Shown: positions 24,049 to 33,059, counted from the first letter of the stretch. The stretch is DNA of 64,000 nucleotides from Bacillota bacterium (GCA_023408075.1 JAEYKW010000027.1:62001-126000); one strand, 5' to 3'. The notes: a model not told the origin generated them from the letters alone. A program made the numbers and translations.

Positions 24049-24975
24049 GTGAACACACTGCACTTTAAATATGTGGTTGAAGTTGAACGCACACAGTCCA
24101 TTACTCAGGCGGCAGAGAACCTATATATGGCGCAGCCAAACTTGAGTAAGGCAATTAAGGAACTGGAAGATACACTCGGGATCATAATTTTTGAAAGAAA
24201 ATCCAAGGGCGTGGTTCCTACGCGAAAAGGTGCGGAATTTTTGATTTATGCCAAGAACATACTGGAACAAATCAATAAAATGGAACTTTTATATATTCCG
24301 GAGAATCCAGACAGGCAATGCTTCAAAGTTTCGATTCCCCGCGGAAGTTATATAGCGCATGGCTTTACCCGATTCGTGGCTGAATTGGATGCAGAAAAAG
24401 AAATCGATGTCAACGTTCAGGAAACGAATTCCATGCAAGCCATCAACAATATTGTCGATGAGCAATTTCATTTAGGAATAATCCGTTACCAGACAGCTTA
24501 TGAAAATTATTTTTTAGACTATCTGGAGGAAAAGAGATTAAGCTTCGAACCGATTTGGGAATTTGAGTATCTTGCACTTATGTCCCAAGAGCATCCCCTC
24601 GCGGCATCTAAAAAAGTCCAATACAGCGAACTGATTCGTTTTATTGAGATAGTACATGGAGATACAATCATTCCATATCTGCCTGCCAGCAAAATAAAGA
24701 AGCCTGATGCAAAAAAATGTATCTATGTATACGAAAGATGCAGCCAATTCGATATGTTGACCAATGTTCCCAAAACATATATGTGGGTTTCCCCGATTCC
24801 GGAGGACCTTTTAAAACGCTATAAACTGGTGCAAAGAAAATGCAGCGCAACGAACCATAAATACAAGGATTTATTGATTTACAGGGAGGGATATAAATTT
24901 TCTGATCTGGATAAAAAGTTTATTGATCAGCTGTACACCTCAAAAAACGAAGTGGCATTCAAAGAGTATTTCTAA
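24049..24975 (+). CDS. LysR family transcriptional regulator
   Basis: The N-terminal 60 residues form the LysR winged helix (SITQAAENLYMAQPNLSKAI, then GIIIFERKSKGVVPT). The remainder is the two-lobed effector domain. It begins with a GTG at 24049, after AGGAAG. It lies 24 bp after rex in the same orientation and is followed by a 324-bp regulatory gap before the hydrogenase operon, so it probably activates that operon or its own promoter. The many ATATCGATA-like sites in the gap are candidate LysR sites. The inducer is not known. Confidence 0.92.
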   Translation: MNTLHFKYVVEVERTQSITQAAENLYMAQPNLSKAIKELEDTLGIIIFERKSKGVVPTRKGAEFLIYAKNILEQINKMELLYIPENPDRQCFKVSIPRGSYIAHGFTRFVAELDAEKEIDVNVQETNSMQAINNIVDEQFHLGIIRYQTAYENYFLDYLEEKRLSFEPIWEFEYLALMSQEHPLAASKKVQYSELIRFIEIVHGDTIIPYLPASKIKKPDAKKCIYVYERCSQFDMLTNVPKTYMWVSPIPEDLLKRYKLVQRKCSATNHKYKDLLIYREGYKFSDLDKKFIDQLYTSKNEVAFKEYF

Positions 24976-25299
24976 TTGATTATTATAATGACATAAATTA
25001 CAATTAAATATTCTCCGGGCATCTGTCTGGTAAAAAACCCATACTATTTATTAATCATTTTATATCGATAATAAAATACTTATATTCTTAATTTATATAT
25101 CAAATCTTCATTTTCTCCTGTTTTATCTATACGATTTCTCTTTCTGAGACCAAAATATTGATATCGGCATATCGATAACGGTATATCGATATTCTGTTTT
25201 TATATTACCCCGCGAGATGAGAATTTGTTAAAATTTTAACAAAGGTCGGAATCAAACAAGTCAACAACTGAGTGAAATTATTTGAGGAGGTTTAATATA
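24976..25299 (+). promoter_or_regulatory. Regulatory gap with repeated ATATCGATA sites and a perfect Rex operator
   Basis: This gap holds no gene. ATATCGATAA lies at about 25062, AATATTGATATC at 25154, CATATCGATAACG at 25169 and GTATATCGATATTC at 25181, giving a cluster of near-palindromic sites like those at the rex promoter. Downstream, at 25224-25243, is the perfect palindrome TTTGTTAAAATTTTAACAAA, which matches the clostridial Rex consensus TTGTTAA-n4-TTAACAA. It overlaps a candidate -10 (TAAAAT at 25229). The layout suggests two layers of control: one regulator at the ATATCGATA sites and Rex at the palindrome, acting on the alcohol dehydrogenase-Nfn-hydrogenase operon. Confidence 0.8.
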
Positions 25300-26490
25300 A
25301 TGGCGAGATTTACTTTGCCGAGAGATCTATATCATGGCAAGGACGCGCTTGGCGCGCTTAAAACGCTCAAAGGGACTAAGGCGTTTGTCGTTGTGGGCGG
25401 CGGCAGCATGAAAAAGTACGGATTTTTGGGCAAGATCGTTTCCTATCTGGATGATGCAGGCATGGAAGTGCAGGTCTTCGAAGGCGTGGAGCCAGACCCT
25501 TCCGTTGAAACAGTTATGCGCGGAGCGGCGGCAATGCGTGAATTTGAGCCGGATTGGATCGTTTCTATCGGCGGGGGTTCTCCGATTGACGCTGCAAAGG
25601 CGATGTGGGCTTTCTACGAGCATCCCGATACCACTTTCGAACAGCTCTGTATACCGTTTAATTTCCCCACACTGCGCACCAAGGCCAAATTTTGCGCCAT
25701 CCCCTCCACCTCAGGGACAGCGACAGAAGTCACCGCATTTTCTGTAATCACGGATTACGCGAAAGGCGTCAAATACCCTCTGGCGGATTTTAATATCACA
25801 CCGGATGTAGCAATCGTCGATCCCGATCTCGCCGAGACTATGCCGCCCAAGCTGACCGCGAATACGGGCATGGATGCCATGACACATGCGATCGAAGCAT
25901 ACGTCTCCACGCTGCACAGCGATTATACAGACCCGCTTGCACTGCACGCCATCAAGATGGTGAACCAATATCTCATCGCTTCTTATAAGGGGGATATGGA
26001 TGCGCGCGCCAAAATGCATAATGCACAGTGTCTCGCGGGCATGGCATTCTCCAATGCGCTTTTGGGCATCGTCCATTCCATGGCGCATAAAACAGGCGCG
26101 GCTTATTCCGGGGGGCATATTGTTCACGGATGCGCCAACGCGATGTATCTGCCTAAGGTCATTCAATATAATGCACAGGAAACAGGCGCGGCAGAGAGAT
26201 ATGCCGAAATAGCGAAATTTCTGGGCCTTTCGGGCAATACGGAAAAAGAGCTCGTGAATGCGCTGATCGCCCATATCAAAGCAATCAATACGGCGCTTGA
26301 TATTCCCTCCTGTATCAGAGAATACGAAGGCGGAATGATTGATGAAAAGGAGTTTTTGGAAAAGCTCCCCAAAGTCGCGGAATTGGCGGTGGGAGATGCT
26401 TGTACAGGCTCCAACCCAAGATGCATCACAGCCGCGCAAATGGAAAAGCTTCTGAAATGCTGCTTCTACGACACCGAAGTTGATTTTTGA
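25300..26490 (+). CDS. Iron-containing alcohol dehydrogenase
   Basis: The 396-residue group III alcohol dehydrogenase has the nucleotide loop IVSIGGGSPIDAAKAMW, the metal-binding TGMDAMTHAIEAYVS and the two histidines of IVHSMAHKTGAAYSGGHIVHG. It closely resembles clostridial butanol or ethanol dehydrogenases that reduce aldehydes with NAD(P)H. GAGGAGG lies about 9 bases before ATG 25300; an upstream in-frame ATG at 25282 is before that site. It is the first gene of the redox operon, directly after a Rex operator, so it is expected to be switched on when NADH accumulates and to dispose of reducing power as alcohol. Confidence 0.93.
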   Translation: MARFTLPRDLYHGKDALGALKTLKGTKAFVVVGGGSMKKYGFLGKIVSYLDDAGMEVQVFEGVEPDPSVETVMRGAAAMREFEPDWIVSIGGGSPIDAAKAMWAFYEHPDTTFEQLCIPFNFPTLRTKAKFCAIPSTSGTATEVTAFSVITDYAKGVKYPLADFNITPDVAIVDPDLAETMPPKLTANTGMDAMTHAIEAYVSTLHSDYTDPLALHAIKMVNQYLIASYKGDMDARAKMHNAQCLAGMAFSNALLGIVHSMAHKTGAAYSGGHIVHGCANAMYLPKVIQYNAQETGAAERYAEIAKFLGLSGNTEKELVNALIAHIKAINTALDIPSCIREYEGGMIDEKEFLEKLPKVAELAVGDACTGSNPRCITAAQMEKLLKCCFYDTEVDF

Positions 26491-26534
26491 AACGGAAAGA
26501 TCAGAAAAACTTAATTTTTGAAAGCGGAACAGCA

Positions 26535-27380
26535 ATGTATCAGATATTAAAGAAAATAATGCTCCAGCCTACGATCATTCTGATGGAGATCTCGGCACCT
26601 GTGGTTGCCGAAAAAGCCGAGCCGGGACAGTTTGTTATCCTTCGCGTCGATGAAAACGGGGAAAGGGTTCCTTTAACGATTGCTGACTTTGACAGGGATA
26701 AGGGAACGGTCACAATCATATTCCAGATTGTCGGCGCGACGACTGAGGCTTTAAACCAATTGAAAGAGGGAGATGCCCTTCACGATTTTGCCGGTCCTCT
26801 TGGCAAAGCGACCGAAATTGAGGGCTTGAAAAAAGTCGCCGTTGTGGGTGGAGGAGTCGGCTGTGCCATTGCTTATCCGGTGGTAAAAAAGCTGCACGAT
26901 AAGGGATGCGAGGTGCACATGATCGCCGGATTTAGAACCGGCGGGCTCGTTATTCTGGAAAAAGAATTTAATAAAATCAGCAACGAGTTCTTTTTAACAA
27001 CGGATGACGGAAGTTATGGTGATAAAGGCCTTGTGACAGATTCATTGAAGATGCTGGTCGACCGCGGCGAGCAATATGACCAGGTGATCACCATCGGACC
27101 GCTTATGATGATGAAGGCTGTTTGCAAGTTGACAAAGGAATACGGAATTAAAACAATCGTCAGCATGAATACCATTATGATCGACGGAACGGGAATGTGT
27201 GGCGGCTGCCGGTTAAGCGTGGGCGGTAAGATAAAGTTTGCGTGTGTGGACGGTCCGGATTTTGACGGACATCAAATCGATTTTTATGAAGCCATGTCGC
27301 GTGCGTCTGCGTATCATCCGTTCGAACGCAAAATGCATGAGGAAATTTGCAAGCTATACGGGGTGAAGAACAATGGCTGA
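26535..27380 (+). CDS. nfnA: NADH-dependent ferredoxin:NADP+ oxidoreductase, alpha subunit (NfnA-like)
   Basis: This 281-residue flavoprotein has an N-terminal FAD-binding beta barrel (RVPLTIADFD), an NAD-binding half (VAVVGGGVGCAIAYP) and a C-terminal [2Fe-2S] site (DGTGMCGGCRLSVGG, then KFACVDGPDFDGH). It forms the NAD(H)-linked half of the NfnAB electron-bifurcating transhydrogenase, which couples NADH and reduced ferredoxin to NADP+ reduction. ATG 26535 was chosen; the frame is open upstream to 26487, overlapping the previous gene. It overlaps nfnB by 8 bp. Related SudB/GltA-type proteins have the same fold, but gene order supports Nfn. Confidence 0.9.
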   Translation: MYQILKKIMLQPTIILMEISAPVVAEKAEPGQFVILRVDENGERVPLTIADFDRDKGTVTIIFQIVGATTEALNQLKEGDALHDFAGPLGKATEIEGLKKVAVVGGGVGCAIAYPVVKKLHDKGCEVHMIAGFRTGGLVILEKEFNKISNEFFLTTDDGSYGDKGLVTDSLKMLVDRGEQYDQVITIGPLMMMKAVCKLTKEYGIKTIVSMNTIMIDGTGMCGGCRLSVGGKIKFACVDGPDFDGHQIDFYEAMSRASAYHPFERKMHEEICKLYGVKNNG

Positions 27381-28767
27381 AAGAAGTCGTCAAAAGAACA
27401 AAATGCCGGTTCAGAATGCCGATGCAAGGATTCATAATTTTCATGAGGTTGCGCTCGGATATTCGGCGGCACAGGCTATCGATGAAGCAAAGCGCTGTTT
27501 GAACTGTAAAAGCAAGCCGTGTGTGGAAGGTTGCCCGGTAAAAATAGATATTCCGGCATTCTTGAAAGAGTTGTCGGCAGGCAATTTCGAAAAAGCGTAT
27601 GAAGTCATTTCCCGCACCAATGCCTTGCCTGCGATTTGCGGACGTGTCTGTCCCCAAGAGACGCAGTGTGAGCAAAAATGCGTGTGCGGTACACGAGGCG
27701 AACCGGTAGCCATCGGATGTCTGGAACGTTTCGCCGCGGATCACCACAATGCGGCCGGCGCAACAAAAGCAATCAAATCACAGCCGAACGGGCATAAGGT
27801 CGCTGTTGTTGGGGCGGGTCCTGCGGGTCTCACCTGCGCGGGCGATCTGGCGAAAGAAGGATATGCCGTCACGATATTTGAAGCGCTGCATCTTTCCGGA
27901 GGCGTATTGGTTTATGGCATTCCCGAATTCCGGCTGCCGAAAGCGGTAGTGAAGAATGAAATAAGTGCTTTGGAAGAACTGGGTGTGCGGATACAACCGA
28001 ATACCGTTATCGGAAAAGCCCTGACCCTGGACGAACTGACAGATAAATTTGGCTATGAAGCCGTATTCATTGCATCCGGAGCAGGACTTCCACGGTTTTT
28101 GAATATACCCGGTGAGAATTGGAAAGGCGTCTATTCTGCCAATGAGTATTTAACACGTGTCAATCTGATGAAGGCCTATATGCCGGGCTGCGAAACACCG
28201 GTGCACAAGGGGAAAAAAGTGACTGTTGTGGGTGGCGGAAATGTTGCCATGGATGCCGCAAGATGCGCCCGGCGCCTTGGTGCCGACGTCACGGTGGTTT
28301 ACCGACGGACCGAGAAGGAACTGCCCGCCCGTTTGGAAGAAGTAGAGCACGCAAAAGAGGAAGGCATCGAATTCATGTTTTTAACCGACCCGGTAGGCAT
28401 TAACGCCGACGAAAAAGGGTGGGTATCCAGTATAAGATGCCAGGATATGTTTCTAGGTTCGCCGGATGAATCGGGAAGAGCAAAACCTATTCCTCTCTAC
28501 GACAGCGATTTTATTGTTGAATCGGATTGCGTCATCATTGCCATCGGCACCTCGCCCAATCCGCTGCTCATCTCCAATGCCAATGGACTTGACACCAAAG
28601 TATGGGGCGGGATCTCAGCAGATAAGGCCACGGGAGCGACATCGCTTAAAGGCGTGTATGCCGGCGGAGATGCCGTCACAGGATCCGCGACGGTCATACT
28701 TGCCATGGAAGCGGGTAAAACCGCCGCCCGGGCAATCGATCAGTATATTCAGTGCAAAGGAGTATGA
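27373..28767 (+). CDS. nfnB: NADPH-linked ferredoxin oxidoreductase, beta subunit (NfnB-like)
   Basis: The 464-residue protein belongs to the glutamate-synthase small-chain family. Two [4Fe-4S] clusters are set by CLNCKSKPCVEGCPVKIDIP and by CGRVCPQETQCEQKC in the N-terminal 115 residues. FAD and NADPH loops follow: VAVVGAGPAGLTCAGDLA and VTVVGGGNVAMDAAR. This is the bifurcating subunit in NfnAB: its deep FAD splits electrons from NADPH between NAD+ and ferredoxin, or the reverse. It overlaps nfnA by 8 bp. The next gene (a second rex) starts right after its stop codon. Confidence 0.92.
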   Translation: MAERSRQKNKMPVQNADARIHNFHEVALGYSAAQAIDEAKRCLNCKSKPCVEGCPVKIDIPAFLKELSAGNFEKAYEVISRTNALPAICGRVCPQETQCEQKCVCGTRGEPVAIGCLERFAADHHNAAGATKAIKSQPNGHKVAVVGAGPAGLTCAGDLAKEGYAVTIFEALHLSGGVLVYGIPEFRLPKAVVKNEISALEELGVRIQPNTVIGKALTLDELTDKFGYEAVFIASGAGLPRFLNIPGENWKGVYSANEYLTRVNLMKAYMPGCETPVHKGKKVTVVGGGNVAMDAARCARRLGADVTVVYRRTEKELPARLEEVEHAKEEGIEFMFLTDPVGINADEKGWVSSIRCQDMFLGSPDESGRAKPIPLYDSDFIVESDCVIIAIGTSPNPLLISNANGLDTKVWGGISADKATGATSLKGVYAGGDAVTGSATVILAMEAGKTAARAIDQYIQCKGV

Positions 28768-28769
28768 AC

Positions 28770-29408
28770 ATGGGTTTACAATCTATTTCTTCGCAGACAT
28801 TGCAGAGGCTGCCGGTGTATTTAAACTATTTGAAGGCGCTTCCTAAAAACAGTGCGGCAAACATCTCCGCGACAACCATTGCCGACGCGTTGAATATGAA
28901 CGACGTGCAGGTAAGAAAAGATTTGGCAATGGTCTCCGAAGGCGGCCGTCCGAAAGTCGGATATATCACAAAAAATCTGATTTTTGATATCGAACAGTTT
29001 TTAGGGTATGACGATGCAGACAGCGCGGTCATCGCAGGAACGGGTTATCTTGGGCGTGCCTTTCTTTCCTACCAAGGCTTCGCCGAATACGGCCTGGACA
29101 TCATCGCCGCCTTTGATATTGATGAAAAACTAATCGGCACAACCGTTAACGGCAGGGAAGTTTTATCCGCAGATAAAATCCAGAATCTGTGCAGCCGGAT
29201 GAAAATAAAAATCGGGATTATTACAGTCCCCGCGTCTCAGGCGCAAAGTGTTTGCGACGCGCTGATCGCAGGCGGCGTTTTGGCAGTCTGGAATTTTGCT
29301 CCGGTCCATTTGAGTGTCCCCAAAGATGTATTGGTGAAAAACGAAAACATGGTCGGTTCACTGGCAATGCTCTCCAAACATTTAAAAGAAAAACTGCTGA
29401 ATGTTTAA
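28770..29408 (+). CDS. rex: Redox-sensing transcriptional repressor Rex (second copy)
   Basis: This 212-residue Rex has the winged helix (TLQRLPVYLNYLKAL, LNMNDVQVRKDLAMVS), the Rossmann loop IAGTGYLGRAF (the usual first glycine of the loop is Ala-Gly here) and the end WNFAPVHLSVP. The two Rex proteins of this locus are clearly similar but differ throughout. AAAGGAG lies 7 bases before ATG 28770; earlier in-frame starts at 28752 and 28764 are too close to that site or before it. Because it lies inside the operon, it would repress itself, giving negative feedback through the operator at 25224. Confidence 0.94.
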   Translation: MGLQSISSQTLQRLPVYLNYLKALPKNSAANISATTIADALNMNDVQVRKDLAMVSEGGRPKVGYITKNLIFDIEQFLGYDDADSAVIAGTGYLGRAFLSYQGFAEYGLDIIAAFDIDEKLIGTTVNGREVLSADKIQNLCSRMKIKIGIITVPASQAQSVCDALIAGGVLAVWNFAPVHLSVPKDVLVKNENMVGSLAMLSKHLKEKLLNV

Positions 29409-29440
29409 ATATCCCAAGGGATTGTAAAGGAATAAATGCC

Positions 29441-29680
29441 ATGAAGATTACGGTCTGTATCGGCAGTTCCTGCCATTTGAAAGGCTCCAGACAGATTGTG
29501 GAACAACTGAAAAGTATGACTGCAGAGAAAAACCTTCAGGACAAAATCGATTTGTGCGGGGCATTTTGCATGGGCTACTGTACAAAAGGCGTTTGCGTCA
29601 GGATCGATGACGAACTGTTTTCTCTTCAACCCGAAGACGTCAGGTTTTTCTTTGAAAGCGACGTGCTTCAAAGGCTCTGA
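29441..29680 (+). CDS. Thioredoxin-like [2Fe-2S] ferredoxin (first copy)
   Basis: This 79-residue protein has the thioredoxin-like [2Fe-2S] fold used in NuoE/HydC and in free ferredoxins. The cysteines are in VCIGSSCHLKGS and in LCGAFCMGYCTKGVC; four of them would hold the cluster. AAAGGA lies 8 bases before ATG 29441. It has one base between its stop codon and the start of the sensory hydrogenase gene, so it may pass electrons to or from it. A second copy closes the operon. Whether it is an electron carrier or a structural subunit is unknown. Confidence 0.85.
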   Translation: MKITVCIGSSCHLKGSRQIVEQLKSMTAEKNLQDKIDLCGAFCMGYCTKGVCVRIDDELFSLQPEDVRFFFESDVLQRL

Positions 29681-29681
29681 C

Positions 29682-31385
29682 ATGTATACCGACAAACGGG
29701 AGGAACGGCGTGTGGCCGAATATTTGAAACTGAAACAGTCCAATTGCAAGAATTGTTATAAATGTATCCGAAATTGTCCTGTAAAGTCAATCCGTTTCAG
29801 CGATAATCAGGCGAATATTATCAATGAGGAATGTATCCTCTGCGGGCACTGCTTTGTCGTCTGTCCTCAAAACGCAAAGGAGATCAGGGACGATATCCCG
29901 ACAGCAAAAGAACTGATTGCTGCAGGTAAGCCTGTATATGCCAGCATGGCGCCTTCATTTGTTGCAAATTATCAAGTAACCATACATTCCATGGAGAATG
30001 CCTTAAAGCAGCTTGGCTTTACAGGCGTGGAAGAAACAGCGCTGGGTGCGACAATCGTAAAAAAACAGTACGAATTCATGGTCAATACGGCGAAACAGGA
30101 TGTGATCATATCCTCTTGTTGTCCGACAGTCAATCTGCTGATACAGAAGTATTATCCGGAAGCCCTGCCATATCTCGCGCCGGTGCTTTCTCCCATGCTG
30201 GCGCACTGTATGGATATAAAGCGCAGGCTTCCGGATGCCCAAACGGTTTTTATCGGCCCCTGCATTTCAAAAAAAGCCGAAGCGGAAAGCTATCCCGGGT
30301 TCGTGGATTGCGCTCTTACGTTTGAGGAATTGTCCGCATGGTTTACGGAAGAAAAAATCACACTGGAATATTCGGAAGATAAAAACATCGAAAGCCGCGC
30401 CCGGCTTTTTCCAACCGCCGGCGGGATACTGCGCACGATGGCGGCAAGCAACCCCGCATATACTTATGTTGCTATCGATGGGATCGAAAACTGTATCCAT
30501 GCGATCAAGGATGTCTTAAACGGCAGGCTGTCAAGATGTTTTATTGAGATGTCGGCCTGCACAGGGAGCTGCATCGGCGGGCCCACAATGGATAAAAGCC
30601 ACAATTCACCGATCCGCGACTATATGGCGGTGAACGGTTATGCCGGAATGCAGGATTTTCCTGTGACGGATTATACGGCGGCATCCCTTGAGCAGAATAT
30701 CCCGTCTCTTGTTTCACGGCATATTCATCTTAGCGATTCCGCAATTGAAGACGTGTTGAAAAAAATTGGGAAGACAAAACCGGAGCATGAGCTAAACTGC
30801 GGAAGCTGCGGTTATAACACCTGCCGGGATAAAGCAAAAGCCGTGCTTCAAGGCAAGGCGAATCTGACGATGTGCCTGCCGTTCCTAAAGGAAAAGGCCG
30901 AATCTTTTTCCGACAATATTATTGAAAACACGCCCAATGCCATTGTTGTCCTGAATGAAACATTCGAAGTGCAGCAATTGAATTCTGCCGCTTGCGAGCT
31001 GATGAATGTCCGTAATCCGCAGGATGTGATCGGCGATCATGTTGTTCGTATTCTGGATCCTCAGCCTTTTGCGGATGCATGTCAAAAAAAGATTAATTCG
31101 TATGATAAGCGCATATACCTGGTGGAATATCAAAAATATGTAGACCAGACTGTAATCTACGACAAAAACTATCACATCATCATCTGCATTATGCGTGATG
31201 TGACAGAGGAAGTAAAACATCAAAAAAGCAAGGAGGCCATCAGCCGCACCACGATGGAAATCACCGATAAAATGATCGAAAAGCAAATGAGAGCGGTTCA
31301 GGAAATCGCATCCCTTTTGGGTGAAACGACTGCCGAAACAAAGATTGCGCTCACAAGGCTGAAGGAGTCTTTGCGCGATGTATAG
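29682..31385 (+). CDS. Sensory-type [FeFe] hydrogenase with PAS domain (HydS-like, group C)
   Basis: The 567-residue protein has, in order: two N-terminal [4Fe-4S] clusters (NCKNCYKCIRNCPV, ECILCGHCFVVCP), an H-cluster domain with SSCCPTVN, GPCISKK and EMSACTGSCIGGP, a four-Cys iron-sulfur segment (NCGSCGYNTCRDKAK ... TMCLP) and a C-terminal PAS domain starting near IIENTPNAIVVLN. This order is that of group C hydrogenases, which are thought to sense H2 rather than produce it. Two features differ from the catalytic enzymes: TSCCPxW has become SSCCPTV, and MPCxxK has become GPCISKK. The end overlaps a SpoIIE-type phosphatase gene by 8 bp, which is probably its output. Confidence 0.9.
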   Translation: MYTDKREERRVAEYLKLKQSNCKNCYKCIRNCPVKSIRFSDNQANIINEECILCGHCFVVCPQNAKEIRDDIPTAKELIAAGKPVYASMAPSFVANYQVTIHSMENALKQLGFTGVEETALGATIVKKQYEFMVNTAKQDVIISSCCPTVNLLIQKYYPEALPYLAPVLSPMLAHCMDIKRRLPDAQTVFIGPCISKKAEAESYPGFVDCALTFEELSAWFTEEKITLEYSEDKNIESRARLFPTAGGILRTMAASNPAYTYVAIDGIENCIHAIKDVLNGRLSRCFIEMSACTGSCIGGPTMDKSHNSPIRDYMAVNGYAGMQDFPVTDYTAASLEQNIPSLVSRHIHLSDSAIEDVLKKIGKTKPEHELNCGSCGYNTCRDKAKAVLQGKANLTMCLPFLKEKAESFSDNIIENTPNAIVVLNETFEVQQLNSAACELMNVRNPQDVIGDHVVRILDPQPFADACQKKINSYDKRIYLVEYQKYVDQTVIYDKNYHIIICIMRDVTEEVKHQKSKEAISRTTMEITDKMIEKQMRAVQEIASLLGETTAETKIALTRLKESLRDV

Positions 31386-32553
31386 CCTTTGTACCGATGT
31401 CGGCTATGTAAGCCTCAATAAGCACGGGGAAGAAATTTGCGGTGACCATGTCGAAGTTGTGCAGCAGGGGGAGAATTCGACGGTCATTGTTCTTGCGGAC
31501 GGGCTGGGCAGCGGCGTAAAGGCCAATATCTTGTCTACGCTTACGGCAAAAATCATATCCACCATGATGGCAAATTCGCTGACGGTAGAGGATTGTGTTT
31601 CCACTATCGCCGCAACACTGCCAATCTGCAAGGTAAGGCAGGTTGCCTATTCTACATTTACGATCATCCGCATAGCAAACAACCTTGAAGCGGAGATCAT
31701 TCAATACGACAACCCGCATGTGATACTGCTTCGGGACGGCAGAAATCTGGATTACCTGCAAACCTCGGAGATCATCGATCATAAAACGATTTACAAATCA
31801 AGAATTGCGCTTCGCGAGGATGATACCTTTATTGCCGTCAGCGACGGTGCCGTACACGCAGGCGTAGGGCTGACGCTGAACTTCGGCTGGCAGCGACGGG
31901 ATATCATCAAATTTATGGAAGCCATGTATCAGAGCGAATATACCGCCAAAACGCTCAGCACGATATTAATCAACGAATGTCACTCACTCTATGGCGGAGC
32001 ACCGGGCGACGATACCACCGCCTGTACAGTCAAGCTTCGCAAGAGAAAACCTATGAACATTATGGTAGGCCCACCCGCAAACCCGGAAGATGTGCCGAAA
32101 ATGATGTCGCTGTTCTTTTCAAAAGAGGGAAAGCATATTGTTTGCGGCGGCACCACGTCGACGCTTGCGGCTGAATTTCTGCACAAGCCGCTTGATGCAA
32201 GTGTGCCGCTTTATATCGATCCCGAGATTCCGCCAACGGCAATGATCGAAGGCGTTGACCTGGTGACGGAGGGCGTCATTACAATCAACAGAGTACTTGA
32301 ATATGCAAAGGATTATCTGGAGGACAATGCGCGTTATGCGGACTGGAGTTTCAAAAAGGACGGCGCATCCCTTATTGCGAGATTACTCTTTGAGGAAGCG
32401 ACTGATATCAATTTCTATGTCGGGAGGGCGATCAATCCTGCCCACCAAAATCCGAAGCTTCCGATCAACTTTAATATCAAAATGCGGCTGGTGGAGGAAT
32501 TGTCTGGATGCCTGATAAAGATGGGCAAGAAAATCAAAGTAAGTTATTTTTAA
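31378..32553 (+). CDS. SpoIIE-type PP2C protein phosphatase
   Basis: Residues about 1-225 form a SpoIIE/PP2C phosphatase core with the metal-binding motifs VLADGLGSGVKA, VSDGAVHAGVG and GGAPGDDTTACTVKL. Residues about 226-391 form a second region (GKHIVCGGTTSTLAAEFL, NRVLEYAKDYLEDN) with no assignment I can make. The gene is fused in translation to the sensory hydrogenase (8-bp overlap), so the hydrogenase's PAS signal may set its activity. The phosphorylated target is unknown; no anti-sigma or kinase gene is visible in the locus. Groups of HydS, PP2C and HydABC are known from several Clostridia. Confidence 0.87.
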   Translation: MYSLCTDVGYVSLNKHGEEICGDHVEVVQQGENSTVIVLADGLGSGVKANILSTLTAKIISTMMANSLTVEDCVSTIAATLPICKVRQVAYSTFTIIRIANNLEAEIIQYDNPHVILLRDGRNLDYLQTSEIIDHKTIYKSRIALREDDTFIAVSDGAVHAGVGLTLNFGWQRRDIIKFMEAMYQSEYTAKTLSTILINECHSLYGGAPGDDTTACTVKLRKRKPMNIMVGPPANPEDVPKMMSLFFSKEGKHIVCGGTTSTLAAEFLHKPLDASVPLYIDPEIPPTAMIEGVDLVTEGVITINRVLEYAKDYLEDNARYADWSFKKDGASLIARLLFEEATDINFYVGRAINPAHQNPKLPINFNIKMRLVEELSGCLIKMGKKIKVSYF

Positions 32554-32578
32554 TAAATTTGATCAGGAAGGAACAGTT

Positions 32579-33055
32579 ATGAACGAGACAATTGACTATA
32601 AGCAGATCGACCGGATTATCGGTGAACACGGCGCGAAAGCGAGTGCGGTGATCGCCATTCTTCAGGGAATTCAAGAAGAGTACCGCTATCTTCCGGGTGA
32701 GATTTTTTCCTATCTCTCTAAAAGGCTGGAGATCAGCGAGGCCAGAATATATAGTGTGGCTACTTTTTACGAAAATTTTTCTTTAGAGCCGAAAGGCAAA
32801 TTTGTGATAAAAGTATGCGATGGTACGGCCTGCCATATCCGCAAATCCATACCGATATTAAACCGACTAAGGAAAGACCTCGGTTTATCGGAAGAAAAAC
32901 ATACTACGGACGATCTGCTTTTTACGTTGGAGACGGTAGCCTGTCTGGGCGCGTGCGGACTGGCTCCGGCGCTGACTGTCAACGACAAAGTACATCCCGC
33001 CATGACACCCGATAAGGCATCGGAACTTGTCACAACGCTAAAAGAGGAGCTGTAA
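32579..33055 (+). CDS. hydC: Bifurcating [FeFe] hydrogenase, NuoE-like subunit (HydC)
   Basis: The 158-residue protein has the NuoE thioredoxin-like [2Fe-2S] fold: an N-terminal helical part (LQGIQEEYRYLPGEIFSYLS, YSVATFYENFSL) and cysteines in VCDGTACHIRKS and in CLGACGLAPAL. It is the small subunit of the HydABC complex, which oxidises NADH and reduced ferredoxin together to form H2. The start is ATG 32579, with GGAAGGA upstream. HydB begins 4 bp after its stop codon. Confidence 0.93.
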   Translation: MNETIDYKQIDRIIGEHGAKASAVIAILQGIQEEYRYLPGEIFSYLSKRLEISEARIYSVATFYENFSLEPKGKFVIKVCDGTACHIRKSIPILNRLRKDLGLSEEKHTTDDLLFTLETVACLGACGLAPALTVNDKVHPAMTPDKASELVTTLKEEL

Positions 33056-33059
33056 CGCA

